From positions 1-64,000 of the forward strand of contig NZ_MSXW01000021.1 of assembly GCF_001945445.1 (NCBI RefSeq): a stretch of 64,000 nucleotides of DNA. Reading direction: 5' to 3'. Shown here in pieces: positions 8,126 through 16,640 of this stretch. The stretch's first letter is position 1. Every line of letters begins with the position of its first letter. The notes under the pieces are model-generated. The model had not been told where the DNA came from and ran no database searches. It saw only the letters and a list, made by a program, of their open reading frames with translations. Origin of the DNA: Pseudomonas sp. PA27(2017) (GTDB lineage Bacteria > Pseudomonadota > Gammaproteobacteria > Pseudomonadales > Pseudomonadaceae). A program made the translations under genes and the position numbers.

Positions 8126-9488
8126 GGACTCCTTCCAGCGCTTCATGCGCGCTGCCGCTTCTTATTTCGGCCCCCGTGACGAGGTCGGCGACGAACCCCT
8201 GCCGGAGGTTCGCAAGGCGCTCATCGAAGATGCGCCCAGGGTTTTGCGCCTCACTCTGTGGGGCATCATTGCCTTCGTGATGTTCTGCTTGTTGTGGGCC
8301 AACTTCGCTGAAGTCGACGAAGTGACCCGCGGTGACGGCAAGGCCATTCCATCCTCGCGTGTGCAGAAGATCCAGAACCTGGAAGGCGGCATCGTTTCCG
8401 AGCTGTTCGTCCATGAAGGGCAGGTGGTCGAGGCCGGTACGCCCTTGCTGCGCCTGGACGACACGCGCTTCGCGTCGAACGTGGGTGAGACCGAGGCCGA
8501 TCGGTTGTCGCTGGCCATGCGCGTCGAGCGCCTGAGCGCCGAGGTCGAAGGTCGCGAGCTGGCCATTCCCGAGGACATCGCTGCCAAGGCACCAGGCCTT
8601 GCGCAGAGCGAAAGGGCGCTGTTTCTCAGCCGCCAGCAGCAGCTGCAGGACGAGGTCGCCGGGCTGCAGGAGCAATTGACGCAGCGTCGCCAGGAAGTAC
8701 GCGAATACGCGTCCAAGCAGGGCCAATTCCGTAACAGCCTGGAGTTGCTGCGTCAGGAAATCCGCATGTCCGAGCCGCTGGTGGCCGAAGGCGCCGTGTC
8801 GCCGGTCGAGGTGCTGCGCCTCAAGCGCGCTGAGGTGGAAGCCCGCGGTCAGTTGGAGGCGACCGGCCTGGCCATCCCGCGTGCCGAGGCAGCAATCAAG
8901 GAAGTGGAGCGCAAGATCGACGAAACCCGTGGGCGCTTTCGCAGCGAGGCGCTCACTCAGTTGAACGAGGCGCGCACCGACCTCAGCAAGATCGAATCAA
9001 CCGGCAAGGCACTGGAGGATCGGGTCAATCGTACTCTGGTCACTTCGCCGGTGCGGGGGATCGTAAAACAGTTGCTAGTCAATACCATCGGTGGCGTCAT
9101 CCAGCCGGGCAGCGACATGGTGGAAATCGTGCCCATCGACGACACCATTCTGGTCGAGGCGCGCATTCGCCCGCAGGACATCGCCTTCCTGCACCCGGGC
9201 CAGGAAGCCGTGGTCAAGTTCACCGCCTATGACTACACCATCTACGGCGGCCTGAAGGCCAAGCTCGAGCAGATCGGCGCGGACACGGTGACCGATGAGG
9301 AAGGCAACAGCTTCTACCTGATCAAGTTGCGCACCGAGAAAAGCCACCTCGGCACCGACGATCACCCGTTGCTGATCATCCCAGGCATGGTCACCTCGGT
9401 GGACATCATCACCGGCAAGAAGAGCGTACTCAGCTACCTGCTCAAACCGATCATTCGCGCACGCGCCGAGGCGCTGCGCGAGCGTTGA
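8115..9488 (+). CDS. lapC: Type I secretion membrane-fusion protein (HlyD family), LapC
   Basis: 457 residues, GTG start inside the end of lapB. The periplasmic adaptor links LapB to LapE. It has a short cytoplasmic N-terminus, one membrane span (about 45-64, LTLWGIIAFVMFCLLW), a lipoyl/barrel half (VQKIQNLEGGIVSELFV), a long helical hairpin (about 155-300, rich in E, Q and R) and a second lipoyl/barrel half (VRGIVKQLLVNTIGG). It ends four bases before the stop of the convergent enoyl-CoA hydratase-family gene; no terminator hairpin is visible between them. Confidence 0.94.
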   Translation: MSVKDSFQRFMRAAASYFGPRDEVGDEPLPEVRKALIEDAPRVLRLTLWGIIAFVMFCLLWANFAEVDEVTRGDGKAIPSSRVQKIQNLEGGIVSELFVHEGQVVEAGTPLLRLDDTRFASNVGETEADRLSLAMRVERLSAEVEGRELAIPEDIAAKAPGLAQSERALFLSRQQQLQDEVAGLQEQLTQRRQEVREYASKQGQFRNSLELLRQEIRMSEPLVAEGAVSPVEVLRLKRAEVEARGQLEATGLAIPRAEAAIKEVERKIDETRGRFRSEALTQLNEARTDLSKIESTGKALEDRVNRTLVTSPVRGIVKQLLVNTIGGVIQPGSDMVEIVPIDDTILVEARIRPQDIAFLHPGQEAVVKFTAYDYTIYGGLKAKLEQIGADTVTDEEGNSFYLIKLRTEKSHLGTDDHPLLIIPGMVTSVDIITGKKSVLSYLLKPIIRARAEALRER

Positions 9489-9492
9489 TCGA

Positions 9493-10593
9493 TCAGGCCA
9501 GGTCGGCCAGGGGGTGATCGTCCAGCGCGGCGAAATGCGCGGCGATCACCTGCTGCGGCACCTGGCTGACGTCCGGCCAGTGCCAGTGCGGGGCGTGATC
9601 CTTGTCGATCAGTCTGGCCCGTACGCCTTCGGCGAACTCCGGGTGGCGGCAGCAATTCAGGCTCATGCCATATTCCATGCGAAATACCTGCGCCAATGAC
9701 AGGTGCCGGGCGCGCCTGATCTGCTCCCACACCAGGTGACCGGTCAACGGGCTGCCGCCAAGCATGGTCTTGGCGGCCTTGGCGAGCAGGGCGTCGTCAT
9801 CTTTTTCCAGATTGGCCAGGGCCTGCCAGCTCAGTGGCAGGTTGGCCTGGTCGAGCAGGGCATCGATGCGTTCGCGGCGCGGTAGCCACTGCGCGGCTGG
9901 CAGCTCGCCGCGGGCCTGCTGCTCGAGTGCCTTGAGCAGGCTGTGCAGTTGCAGGTCGGCCTGGTTTCGCCAGTTCAACTGAATCAGCCCGTCGATCAGA
10001 GTGTCCTGCTGGGTGTCGAGCAGGAAGCGGTCGGCCAGGTTCAGGTCGAGGGCGTCGCGGGCATTCAGAGGGCTGGCCGTCAAGCCAAAGAACAGGCCCA
10101 GCTTGCCCGGCAGGCGGGAGAGGAAGTGACTGCCGCCCACGTCCGGGAACAGGCCGATGCTGATCTCCGGCATGGCCAGGCGACTGCTTGGTGTGACGAT
10201 GCGAATCCCCGCACCCTGCAGCAATCCCATGCCGCCGCCCAGCACATGGCCATGGGCCCAGCAGATCAGTGGCTTGGGGTAAGTGTGCAGGTAGTGGTCG
10301 AGGCGGTATTCGCGGGCGAAGAAGCGCTCGGCGAGTTCGGGTGCTTCGCCGGGGCTGGCCAGGCACTGTTTGGCCAGCTGCACCACATCGCCGCCGGCGC
10401 AGAACGCCTTGCTGCCGTTGCCGCGCAGTAGCACGCAGGCGATATCGGCATCTTCGGCCCAAACCCGCAGGCGATCCTGCAGGGCATCGATCATCGGCAG
10501 CGAGAGGGCATTGAGGCTTGCCGGCGCATCCAGGCTGGCAATGGCGACGCGATAGCCATGCAGGCTTGGGCGTTCTTCGAAGGTTACATTCAT
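9493..10593 (-). CDS. Crotonase-fold enzyme, probably 3-hydroxyisobutyryl-CoA hydrolase type
   Basis: 366 residues. The longer C-terminus and MPEISIGLFPDVGG (141-154) fit the 3-hydroxyisobutyryl-CoA hydrolase branch of the crotonase superfamily, which acts in valine breakdown; E143 and D151 would be the acid/base pair. The oxyanion-hole segment CAGGDV is at 65-70. I start at the ATG at 10593 because GGAAA precedes it at good distance; an ATG at 10599 is too close to that site. It lies 31 bp after the dspI-like gene and is probably cotranscribed, as in PAO1 (PA0745-PA0744). Plain enoyl-CoA hydratase is the alternative. Confidence 0.8.
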   Translation of the reverse strand: MNVTFEERPSLHGYRVAIASLDAPASLNALSLPMIDALQDRLRVWAEDADIACVLLRGNGSKAFCAGGDVVQLAKQCLASPGEAPELAERFFAREYRLDHYLHTYPKPLICWAHGHVLGGGMGLLQGAGIRIVTPSSRLAMPEISIGLFPDVGGSHFLSRLPGKLGLFFGLTASPLNARDALDLNLADRFLLDTQQDTLIDGLIQLNWRNQADLQLHSLLKALEQQARGELPAAQWLPRRERIDALLDQANLPLSWQALANLEKDDDALLAKAAKTMLGGSPLTGHLVWEQIRRARHLSLAQVFRMEYGMSLNCCRHPEFAEGVRARLIDKDHAPHWHWPDVSQVPQQVIAAHFAALDDHPLADLA

Positions 10594-10624
10594 GAGCATT
10601 TCCAAAGGCTGTTGCCGGTGAGCA

Positions 10625-11443
10625 TCATTGATTGCGCCAGTTGGCCGTGCGTTTTTCCAGAAAGGCGTTGACCCCTTCGCGGGTATCGGCCGCGTCGAAC
10701 AGGTCGACGAAACGCTCGCGTTCGGCAGGTAGCCAGGTGGTCGGCGCGCGTTCACGGGCGCCCTGGATCAAGGGTTTGATGGCGCGCACCGCCACCGGGC
10801 TCTGGCTGGCGACCTTGGCGGCCAGCAGCAGGGCGTGGCCGCGGGCTTCGCCGGTATCGACCACCTGTTCCACCAGGCCGATGCGCAGCGCCGTGTCGGC
10901 ATCGACCCGTTCGCCGCAGAGAATCATCCGTTTGGCCCAGCCTTCGCCGACCAGCCAGGGCAGGTTCTGGGTGCCGCCGGCGCAAGGCAGCAGGCCCACG
11001 CTGGCCTCCGGCAAGGCCATCATGGCCTGGCGCTCGGCGATGCGGATGTCGCACGCCAGGGCGCACTCCAGGCCGCCGCCCATGGCATAGCCGTTGATGG
11101 CGGCGATGGATACGCCGCGGAAGGCACTGAGCCGTTCGAAGGCTTCGCCGAATCGGCTGGCCATCTCGCGGGCGCGGGCCTTGTCGCCATCAGCGAACAA
11201 TTTCAGGTCAGCCCCGGCCGAGAAGAACTTGCCGCCCTGGCCGGTGATGACCAGCGCATAGATGTCGTCGTCACGGTCCAGGTGGTCGATGAGCTGTTTG
11301 AGGCCGATCAGCGATTCACGGTCCCAGGTGTTGGCAGGCGGGTTGTTGATGGTGAGCAGGGCGGTGTGGCCGTGCTTTTCCACCGTTAGTTTGTGGGTCA
11401 GGTCGAAGATGCCGGGTTTGTAGGGTTCAAGTGCCGTACTCAT
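10625..11443 (-). CDS. dspI: Enoyl-CoA hydratase family protein, DspI-like
   Basis: 272 residues with a complete crotonase core: oxyanion-hole motifs SAGADL (75-80) and GYAMGGGLE (118-126), and both catalytic glutamates, E126 and E146. It closely resembles PAO1 PA0745 as I remember it, named dspI because mutants lose the cis-2-decenoic acid dispersion signal. The reaction expected of the fold is hydration or dehydration of enoyl-CoA thioesters. The second crotonase gene follows at 31 bp. The role in dispersion is inferred from similarity and synteny, so the symbol is provisional. Confidence 0.75.
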   Translation of the reverse strand: MSTALEPYKPGIFDLTHKLTVEKHGHTALLTINNPPANTWDRESLIGLKQLIDHLDRDDDIYALVITGQGGKFFSAGADLKLFADGDKARAREMASRFGEAFERLSAFRGVSIAAINGYAMGGGLECALACDIRIAERQAMMALPEASVGLLPCAGGTQNLPWLVGEGWAKRMILCGERVDADTALRIGLVEQVVDTGEARGHALLLAAKVASQSPVAVRAIKPLIQGARERAPTTWLPAERERFVDLFDAADTREGVNAFLEKRTANWRNQ

Positions 11444-11622
11444 GAGTCGTCCTCTTCAGCGGTGTTGCCTTAACTGTAGCGCCAAAGGTTGCTCAGCGTT
11501 GCGCCGTGCGATTCACCTTTGGGTCAGAAATCGCCGCCGCCAACTTGAGTATCGGGCGGCGCCTTGACTTGGTCTGTAGGCTTCTCTAGCGTGCCGGTTT
11601 CATTGAATTACCGGGAGCAGGC

Positions 11623-12315
11623 ATGTCCGCCGCAGACAAGGTCAAGCTGGAGGCCGGCTGGAAACAGGCGCTTCATGACGAGTTCGACAAACCCTACATG
11701 AGCGCCCTGGGTGATTTCCTGCGTCAGGAAAAGGCCGCTGGCAAGGAGATCTATCCACCGGGCCCGCTGATCTTCAACGCGCTGGACTCCACGCCGCTCG
11801 ATCAGGTGAAAGTGGTCATCATCGGCCAGGACCCCTACCACGGCCCTGGTCAGGCCCATGGCCTGTGTTTCTCGGTGCAGCCGGGCGTGGCCACGCCACC
11901 GTCGCTGGTGAACATCTACAAAGAGCTCAAGCGCGATCTCAATATCGATATTCCCAACCACGGTTATTTGCAGTCCTGGGCGGAACAGGGCGTGCTGCTG
12001 CTCAATACCTCGCTCACCGTCGAGCGGGCCAACGCCGGCTCCCACGCCGCCAAGGGCTGGCAGCCGTTCACCGATCGGATCATTTCGGTGGTCAGCGAGC
12101 AGCGCCCCCATCTGGTGTTCCTGCTGTGGGGTGCCCATGCGCAGAGCAAGGAGCGGCTGATCGACACCAGCAAACACCTGGTACTGCGCTCGCCCCATCC
12201 CTCACCGCTGTCCGCTCATCGGGGCTTCATCGGCAATGGCCACTTCAGCCGCACCAACAAGTTTCTCGAGCAGCGCGGGCTGACGGCAATCGACTGGCGC
12301 CTGCCACCGGCTTAA
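11623..12315 (+). CDS. ung: Uracil-DNA glycosylase, family 1
   Basis: 230 residues. It removes uracil from DNA at the start of base-excision repair. The water-activating motif GQDPYH is at 68-73 (catalytic D70), and [11 protein letters not shown] near residue 192 is the DNA-intercalating loop. Length is standard. GGGAGCAGGC precedes the ATG. A TTGACT-like -35 near 11566 may belong to its promoter. It follows the crotonase genes divergently; in PAO1 ung lies a few genes further away, so some genes are absent here. Confidence 0.97.
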   Translation: MSAADKVKLEAGWKQALHDEFDKPYMSALGDFLRQEKAAGKEIYPPGPLIFNALDSTPLDQVKVVIIGQDPYHGPGQAHGLCFSVQPGVATPPSLVNIYKELKRDLNIDIPNHGYLQSWAEQGVLLLNTSLTVERANAGSHAAKGWQPFTDRIISVVSEQRPHLVFLLWGAHAQSKERLIDTSKHLVLRSPHPSPLSAHRGFIGNGHFSRTNKFLEQRGLTAIDWRLPPA

Positions 12316-12383
12316 CGCTCGTTCACGATCTTTCTGGATGTGCGCACGGGCAGCTACAAGGCAGAAGCAGACACTCAAACCAA

Positions 12384-12480
12384 CCTGTGGGAGCCCCGAC
12401 CTCGGGGCGAAACGATTGCAGCCTGACTGCCTATTTCGGCGGTGCCTGAGCGATTCGCCGCGAGGTAGCGGCTCCCACAA
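12384..12480. repeat. Pseudomonas REP pair (REPIN-like)
   Basis: CTGTGGGAGCCCCGACCTCGG and, about 60 bp on, a reverse partner ending GCGGCTCCCACAA form an inverted pair. The GTGGGAGC ... TTCGCCGCGAGG pattern is the common extragenic palindrome of Pseudomonas genomes. It occupies the gap between ung and the lipoprotein gene and may act as a bidirectional terminator. Confidence 0.85.
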
Positions 12481-12567
12481 TGGATCGGATAACGGCCGCT
12501 CCCGCCGCATTGCAGTCAAAATAGATAAAGCCCGGCATGAAGATCGTGAACAGGCTACTAGGGCTGA

Positions 12568-13422
12568 TCAGCCGGAGCAGATCTGCCCGGCCAGGTCGCT
12601 CTGCAACGACGCGAGGCGCTCGTTCACCCGGGTGCGCTGGTGCTCGTCAGCAGCGGCCAGCAGGTCGCTGAGCAGGGCGGCCATCGCCAGGCGTGATTGC
12701 TCGTAGGCCTGGGTCGCCCGTGCGTCATGGGCGCCGCGACGGTTCTCCAGCACATAGCTCATGCGCTGGGCGAAATCCTCGGCGTCACGCTGATCGAGCA
12801 CGCTGCGAAATTCATCCTGCCAACGCGTACGATTCTCCAGCCATTGGCGGTTCTGGTCGCGGCGTTCGCTGGCCCACTGGCCGATGCGTGCCCGCTGCAT
12901 CTCGTTGAATGTGCCGAACCAGGGTTTCAGGCGCTTTTCCAGGCGCTCGGCGCGCTCGCTGATCTGGGTTTGCAATGGCGGTTCGAGAAACTCCTGGCGG
13001 TCTTCGCGATTGTCTTTTTCCATGCGTGCGTAAAGCCGCTCGACCTGTTCGGGGCGTAGATCGGCGAGCAGCGCAACCGCCGTGGGATTGGTTTCCCGAA
13101 CGATGGCGTGAAACGCCTGCTCGGCTTCGATCATCTGGGCTTCCAGTTGGCTGGCGTCCGGCGCAGGTTCCTGAAGCAGATCCTGTGTGCGCTGTAGCCA
13201 GTCCACATAGCGCGGCAGCTCGGTGCTGCAGTGCCAGGCCAGGTGCTCCTGTACCTTTGGCTTGAGCCAGGCTTTCTGTTGTGAGTCGAGGTCCAGATAC
13301 TGATTCACTCGCCAGGGAATCACCCAGTCCAGGTTGCGATAGACCAGGCTGGCCTTGCCACAGGCACTGACCAGCAGGCCGATCGCAAGCAGCAGGAGCA
13401 GGCTTTTCAGATAAGCGGACAT
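12568..13422 (-). CDS. DUF6279-type lipoprotein of unknown function
   Basis: 284 residues. A lipoprotein signal (LLLLAIGLLVSAC, lipid cysteine C21) is followed by a charged, mainly helical protein rich in R, E and Q, with many W residues. I chose the ATG at 13422 because the signal peptide begins there; an upstream in-frame ATG would add a non-signal extension. The family is conserved in pseudomonads near ung. Position after the cysteine is G, so outer-membrane sorting is likely. No function is known to me. Confidence 0.75.
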   Translation of the reverse strand: MSAYLKSLLLLLAIGLLVSACGKASLVYRNLDWVIPWRVNQYLDLDSQQKAWLKPKVQEHLAWHCSTELPRYVDWLQRTQDLLQEPAPDASQLEAQMIEAEQAFHAIVRETNPTAVALLADLRPEQVERLYARMEKDNREDRQEFLEPPLQTQISERAERLEKRLKPWFGTFNEMQRARIGQWASERRDQNRQWLENRTRWQDEFRSVLDQRDAEDFAQRMSYVLENRRGAHDARATQAYEQSRLAMAALLSDLLAAADEHQRTRVNERLASLQSDLAGQICSG

Positions 13423-13497
13423 GTCGACTCCTCGCAGTAGGCACCTGAACAAGAGTAAGCCAGCCATGTCGACAGCACGCGCGTGGACATATCCGCT

Positions 13498-13523
13498 AAA
13501 AAAAGCCCGACGCTAAGTCGGGC
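13498..13523 (-). terminator. Terminator of the tctCBA-AbrB operon
   Basis: Stem GCCCGAC (13505-13511) pairs with GTCGGGC (13517-13523) around a five-base loop, and seven A on the plus strand (13498-13504) give a U tract on the minus transcript. It lies nine bases after the AbrB-family stop. Confidence 0.88.
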
Positions 13524-13531
13524 AGGAGAGA

Positions 13532-14587
13532 TCAGGGCTGCGGCGAGTGATGCTGCCACAGGCGGTAGAGGGGCTCGGCCAGGAACATTACCAGGAACAG
13601 CCGCAGGGCCTGTAGCGCCGTGACCAGGGCAACCGATAGCTGCAACGCTTCTGCGGTCAGGCACAGTTCGGTGATGCCGCCGGGCATCATGCCGAGCATC
13701 AGCGAAACCGACTCGATGCCGCTCACCCAGCCGATGGCCGAACCGAGCAGCGCCGTGACGATCATCGCCAGCAGCGTGAACACCACCACCCGAGCGAGGA
13801 AGCTGGGGGCGCTGCGGAAGAACGCCCGGTCGAAATGACAGCCCAGGGCGCAGCCGATCAGCCACTGGCCGAGCTGACCGAGCCAGCCGGGCATGCCGAT
13901 ATGCAGATCGAAGGTCACGCTGGCCGCGGCGCACAGCGTCAACGGGCCGAGCATCCACGGGTTGGGTTGCCCGAGCCGTCGCCAAAGCAAGGCCAGCAGC
14001 GCACCCGCAGGCAGCAGGATCGCCAGCCAGAACCAGTCCACTGGCATGGCTGGTACGGGTTCGGTGGGCGGCAAGCCCCAGGTGAACAGCGCCGGAATCA
14101 GCAGAATGACCATCAACAGCCGCACACTGTGCGCAGCGGCGATGCGTGCCGGCTGGGCGCCGTGGCGGCGGGACAAGTTGACCATTTCGCTGGCACCGCC
14201 GGGCATGCTGGCGAAGAACGCCGTAGCGCGATCCACGCCGGAGCGGCGCAGGCCGGCAATGCCGATGGCGCTGAGCGCGAGGGTGGCGAGGGCGCCGAAG
14301 AGGATGATCGTCAGGTTGCCGAGCACCTGCTCGAGCACTTCGCTGGTGAAGTGCAGGCCGATTCCGGCGGCCACCAGCCACTGGCCGACCTGGCGACCAC
14401 CGGGCATTTCCTGACTGAGTACGCCGCTGCAGCGCAGCAGGATCACTGCCAGCAGGGATCCGATCACCCAAGGCAAAGGCCAGCCGATGAGGCTGGCCAG
14501 ATAACCACCGACTGCGCCAACCAGCGGCGTGAGCCACCAGTTGCGCAGGTGCTTGGAGTTGCCTTGCGGGTCGACGCTATCAGGCAT
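13532..14587 (-). CDS. AbrB-family (PF05145) polytopic membrane protein
   Basis: 351 residues with about ten hydrophobic segments, two inverted halves each with the small-residue motif ASMPGGASEMV and LGMMPGGITELCL. These repeats mark the AbrB / former ammonia monooxygenase-related family, thought to be a regulator or transporter in the inner membrane; its substrate is not established. The ATG overlaps the tctA stop by eight bases, so the two are translationally coupled, which suggests a link to tricarboxylate uptake. A strong terminator follows. Confidence 0.82.
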   Translation of the reverse strand: MPDSVDPQGNSKHLRNWWLTPLVGAVGGYLASLIGWPLPWVIGSLLAVILLRCSGVLSQEMPGGRQVGQWLVAAGIGLHFTSEVLEQVLGNLTIILFGALATLALSAIGIAGLRRSGVDRATAFFASMPGGASEMVNLSRRHGAQPARIAAAHSVRLLMVILLIPALFTWGLPPTEPVPAMPVDWFWLAILLPAGALLALLWRRLGQPNPWMLGPLTLCAAASVTFDLHIGMPGWLGQLGQWLIGCALGCHFDRAFFRSAPSFLARVVVFTLLAMIVTALLGSAIGWVSGIESVSLMLGMMPGGITELCLTAEALQLSVALVTALQALRLFLVMFLAEPLYRLWQHHSPQP

Positions 14588-16094
14588 TGGCCGCTTCGGC
14601 CTTGCGCTGGCTGCGCTTGCGCCAGGCGCGGTAGAACGGCAGGGCGATCATCGCCACGATCAGGGTCCACACGCCCCAGGTAATCGGGCTGGCGAACAGG
14701 ATGCCCAGGTCACCATTGGAGATCGACAGGGCGCGGCGCAGGTTCTGTTCCATCAGGCCGCCAAGGATGAAGCCCAGCAGGATGGCCGACAGCGGGAAGT
14801 CCATCTTGCGCAGGATGTAGCCGGCGATGCCGATGCCGATCATCAGATACAGGTCGAACGCGGTGGCGTGCACGGCGTAAACGCCGATCGAGGTGATGAT
14901 GGCGATGGCTGGCACCAGGGCCCAGTAAGGCACGGCAAGGATCTTGGTGAACACCTTGATCATCGGCACGTTCATCACGATGAGCATGACGTTGGCCACG
15001 AACAGCGAGGCGATCAGACCCCAGACGATGTCCGGCTGGTTCTGGAACAGCAGCGGGCCGGGGGTGATGTTGTACAGCGTCAGGGCGCCGAGCATCACCG
15101 CGGTGGTGCCTGAGCCAGGAACGCCTAAGGTCAGCATCGGCACCATGGAGCCGCAGGCCGAGGCGCTGTTGGCGGTTTCCGGAGCGGCCAGGCCGCGCAG
15201 GTCACCATTGCCGAACTTGTTGTCCTTGTGGGCCAGGCGCTTCTCGCTCATGTAGGCCACGGCGCTGGCCAGGGTCGCACCGGCGCCCGGCAGGATGCCC
15301 AGGCCGAAACCGACCGCGCCGCTGCGCAGGTTGGTGGCCAGTACCGACAGGCCTTCCTTGAGGTTGAACAGCATGCGGCCTTTGGCTTCGATGGCCTTCT
15401 GGCCATGGTGGGTGCGTTCGAGCAGCACGAGGATCTCGCTGACCGAGAACAGACCGAGCACCAACACCACGAACTGGATGCCGTCGGCCAGGCCGAGGCT
15501 GCCGAAGGTGAAGCGGTACACGCCGCTGTTCGAATCGATGCCGACGCACGACAGGAACAAGCCAATACAGGCCGCGATCGCGGTCTTCATTGGTTTGTTG
15601 CCGGCCATGCCCGCCAGGCAGACGATGGCGAACACCATCAGCACGAAGTATTCGGCCGGGCCGAAGGCTACCGCCCACTTGGCCAGCAGCGGGGCGAAGA
15701 TCACCACACCGCAAGTTGCCATCAGGCCACCGACGAACGAGCTCCAGGCGGAGATCGACAGGGCGACACCGGCTTTGCCCTGACGGGCCAGCGGGTAGCC
15801 GTCCAGGGTGGTCATCACCGCCGAGGCTTCGCCCGGGATGTTCAGCAGGATCGAGGAAATACGACCGCCGTATTCACAGCCCAGGTACACGGCAGCCAGC
15901 AGGATCAGCGCGGTTTCCGGCGGCAGGCCGAGGGCGAAGGCGATCGGAATCAGCAGCGCCACGCCGTTGATCGGGCCCAGGCCCGGCAGCAGGCCGACGA
16001 TGGTGCCGATCAGGGTGCCACACAGCGCGGTGAACAGGTTGTAGGGGCTCAGGGCAACGCCGAAGCCCTGACCCAGGTAGCTAAAAGTATCCAC
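14580..16094 (-). CDS. tctA: Tripartite tricarboxylate transporter, large membrane subunit TctA
   Basis: 504 residues, GTG start three bases after the tctB stop with GGAG upstream. A 12-TM-type permease with the two glycine-rich family motifs GTIVGLLPGLGPINGVALL (about 28-46) and GFGLGILPGAGATLASA in the second half. It should move citrate or a related carboxylate with sodium, using TctC as periplasmic receptor. Order is tctC-tctB-tctA as expected. The true substrate cannot be read from sequence. Confidence 0.94.
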   Translation of the reverse strand: MDTFSYLGQGFGVALSPYNLFTALCGTLIGTIVGLLPGLGPINGVALLIPIAFALGLPPETALILLAAVYLGCEYGGRISSILLNIPGEASAVMTTLDGYPLARQGKAGVALSISAWSSFVGGLMATCGVVIFAPLLAKWAVAFGPAEYFVLMVFAIVCLAGMAGNKPMKTAIAACIGLFLSCVGIDSNSGVYRFTFGSLGLADGIQFVVLVLGLFSVSEILVLLERTHHGQKAIEAKGRMLFNLKEGLSVLATNLRSGAVGFGLGILPGAGATLASAVAYMSEKRLAHKDNKFGNGDLRGLAAPETANSASACGSMVPMLTLGVPGSGTTAVMLGALTLYNITPGPLLFQNQPDIVWGLIASLFVANVMLIVMNVPMIKVFTKILAVPYWALVPAIAIITSIGVYAVHATAFDLYLMIGIGIAGYILRKMDFPLSAILLGFILGGLMEQNLRRALSISNGDLGILFASPITWGVWTLIVAMIALPFYRAWRKRSQRKAEAANA

Positions 16095-16097
16095 GGA

Positions 16098-16556
16098 TCA
16101 GATCTCCAGGGAGGACAGGATGCCGAGCGGCAGCGGTACGTCGAGGATTTTGTCGAACAGCAGGTACAGACCGATGGCCAGTACGACGCCGGAAATCACG
16201 CTCGCGACCCAGGTGCCTTCGTACAGGCGGGCCATGGCGATACCGAAGATCAGGCTGGCCGGCACGAAACCCAGAGGTTCGAACAGGGCGGCATAGATGG
16301 TGAGGATCACCACGCAGCCGACCACCTTGCTGATCACGTGACGGTCCAGAGGCGGCTCGTCGCTGTGCGAGGCGCTGCTCGAAGGTTTCTTGACCAGCAG
16401 GTAGATGGCGCCCAGACCCATGAGGATCAGCAGCAGCATCGGGTAGGCGCGCGGGCCCACCGGCTCATAGGAGAAGGGCGCGTGATAGCCCCAGGCGACG
16501 ATGCCCAGCGCGACACAGGCGAGCAGCAGCACGACGCCAAAAATGCGTTGTGACAT
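16098..16556 (-). CDS. tctB: Tripartite tricarboxylate transporter, small membrane subunit TctB
   Basis: 152 residues with four hydrophobic segments (for example 6-22 and 110-130), the size and topology of TctB. The ATG at 16556 has GAGGA upstream; an earlier in-frame start would add an unlikely Cys/Arg-rich stretch. It sits between tctC (84 bp upstream) and tctA (3 bp downstream). Confidence 0.9.
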   Translation of the reverse strand: MSQRIFGVVLLLACVALGIVAWGYHAPFSYEPVGPRAYPMLLLILMGLGAIYLLVKKPSSSASHSDEPPLDRHVISKVVGCVVILTIYAALFEPLGFVPASLIFGIAMARLYEGTWVASVISGVVLAIGLYLLFDKILDVPLPLGILSSLEI

Positions 16557-16640
16557 TGAGGAAGTCCTCGTTCGAGCATGACAAAGGCATCCCCTGAGCA
16601 ATGCCCAGAGGATGACGGAGTAAGGGATACGGAGCGGGTG

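Noticed and set aside
4635-8146. Long minus-strand frames opposite lapE and lapB (465 and 684 codons)
   Set aside because: High-GC antisense shadows rich in Q, H and G with no domain; the plus-strand genes carry clear family motifs.
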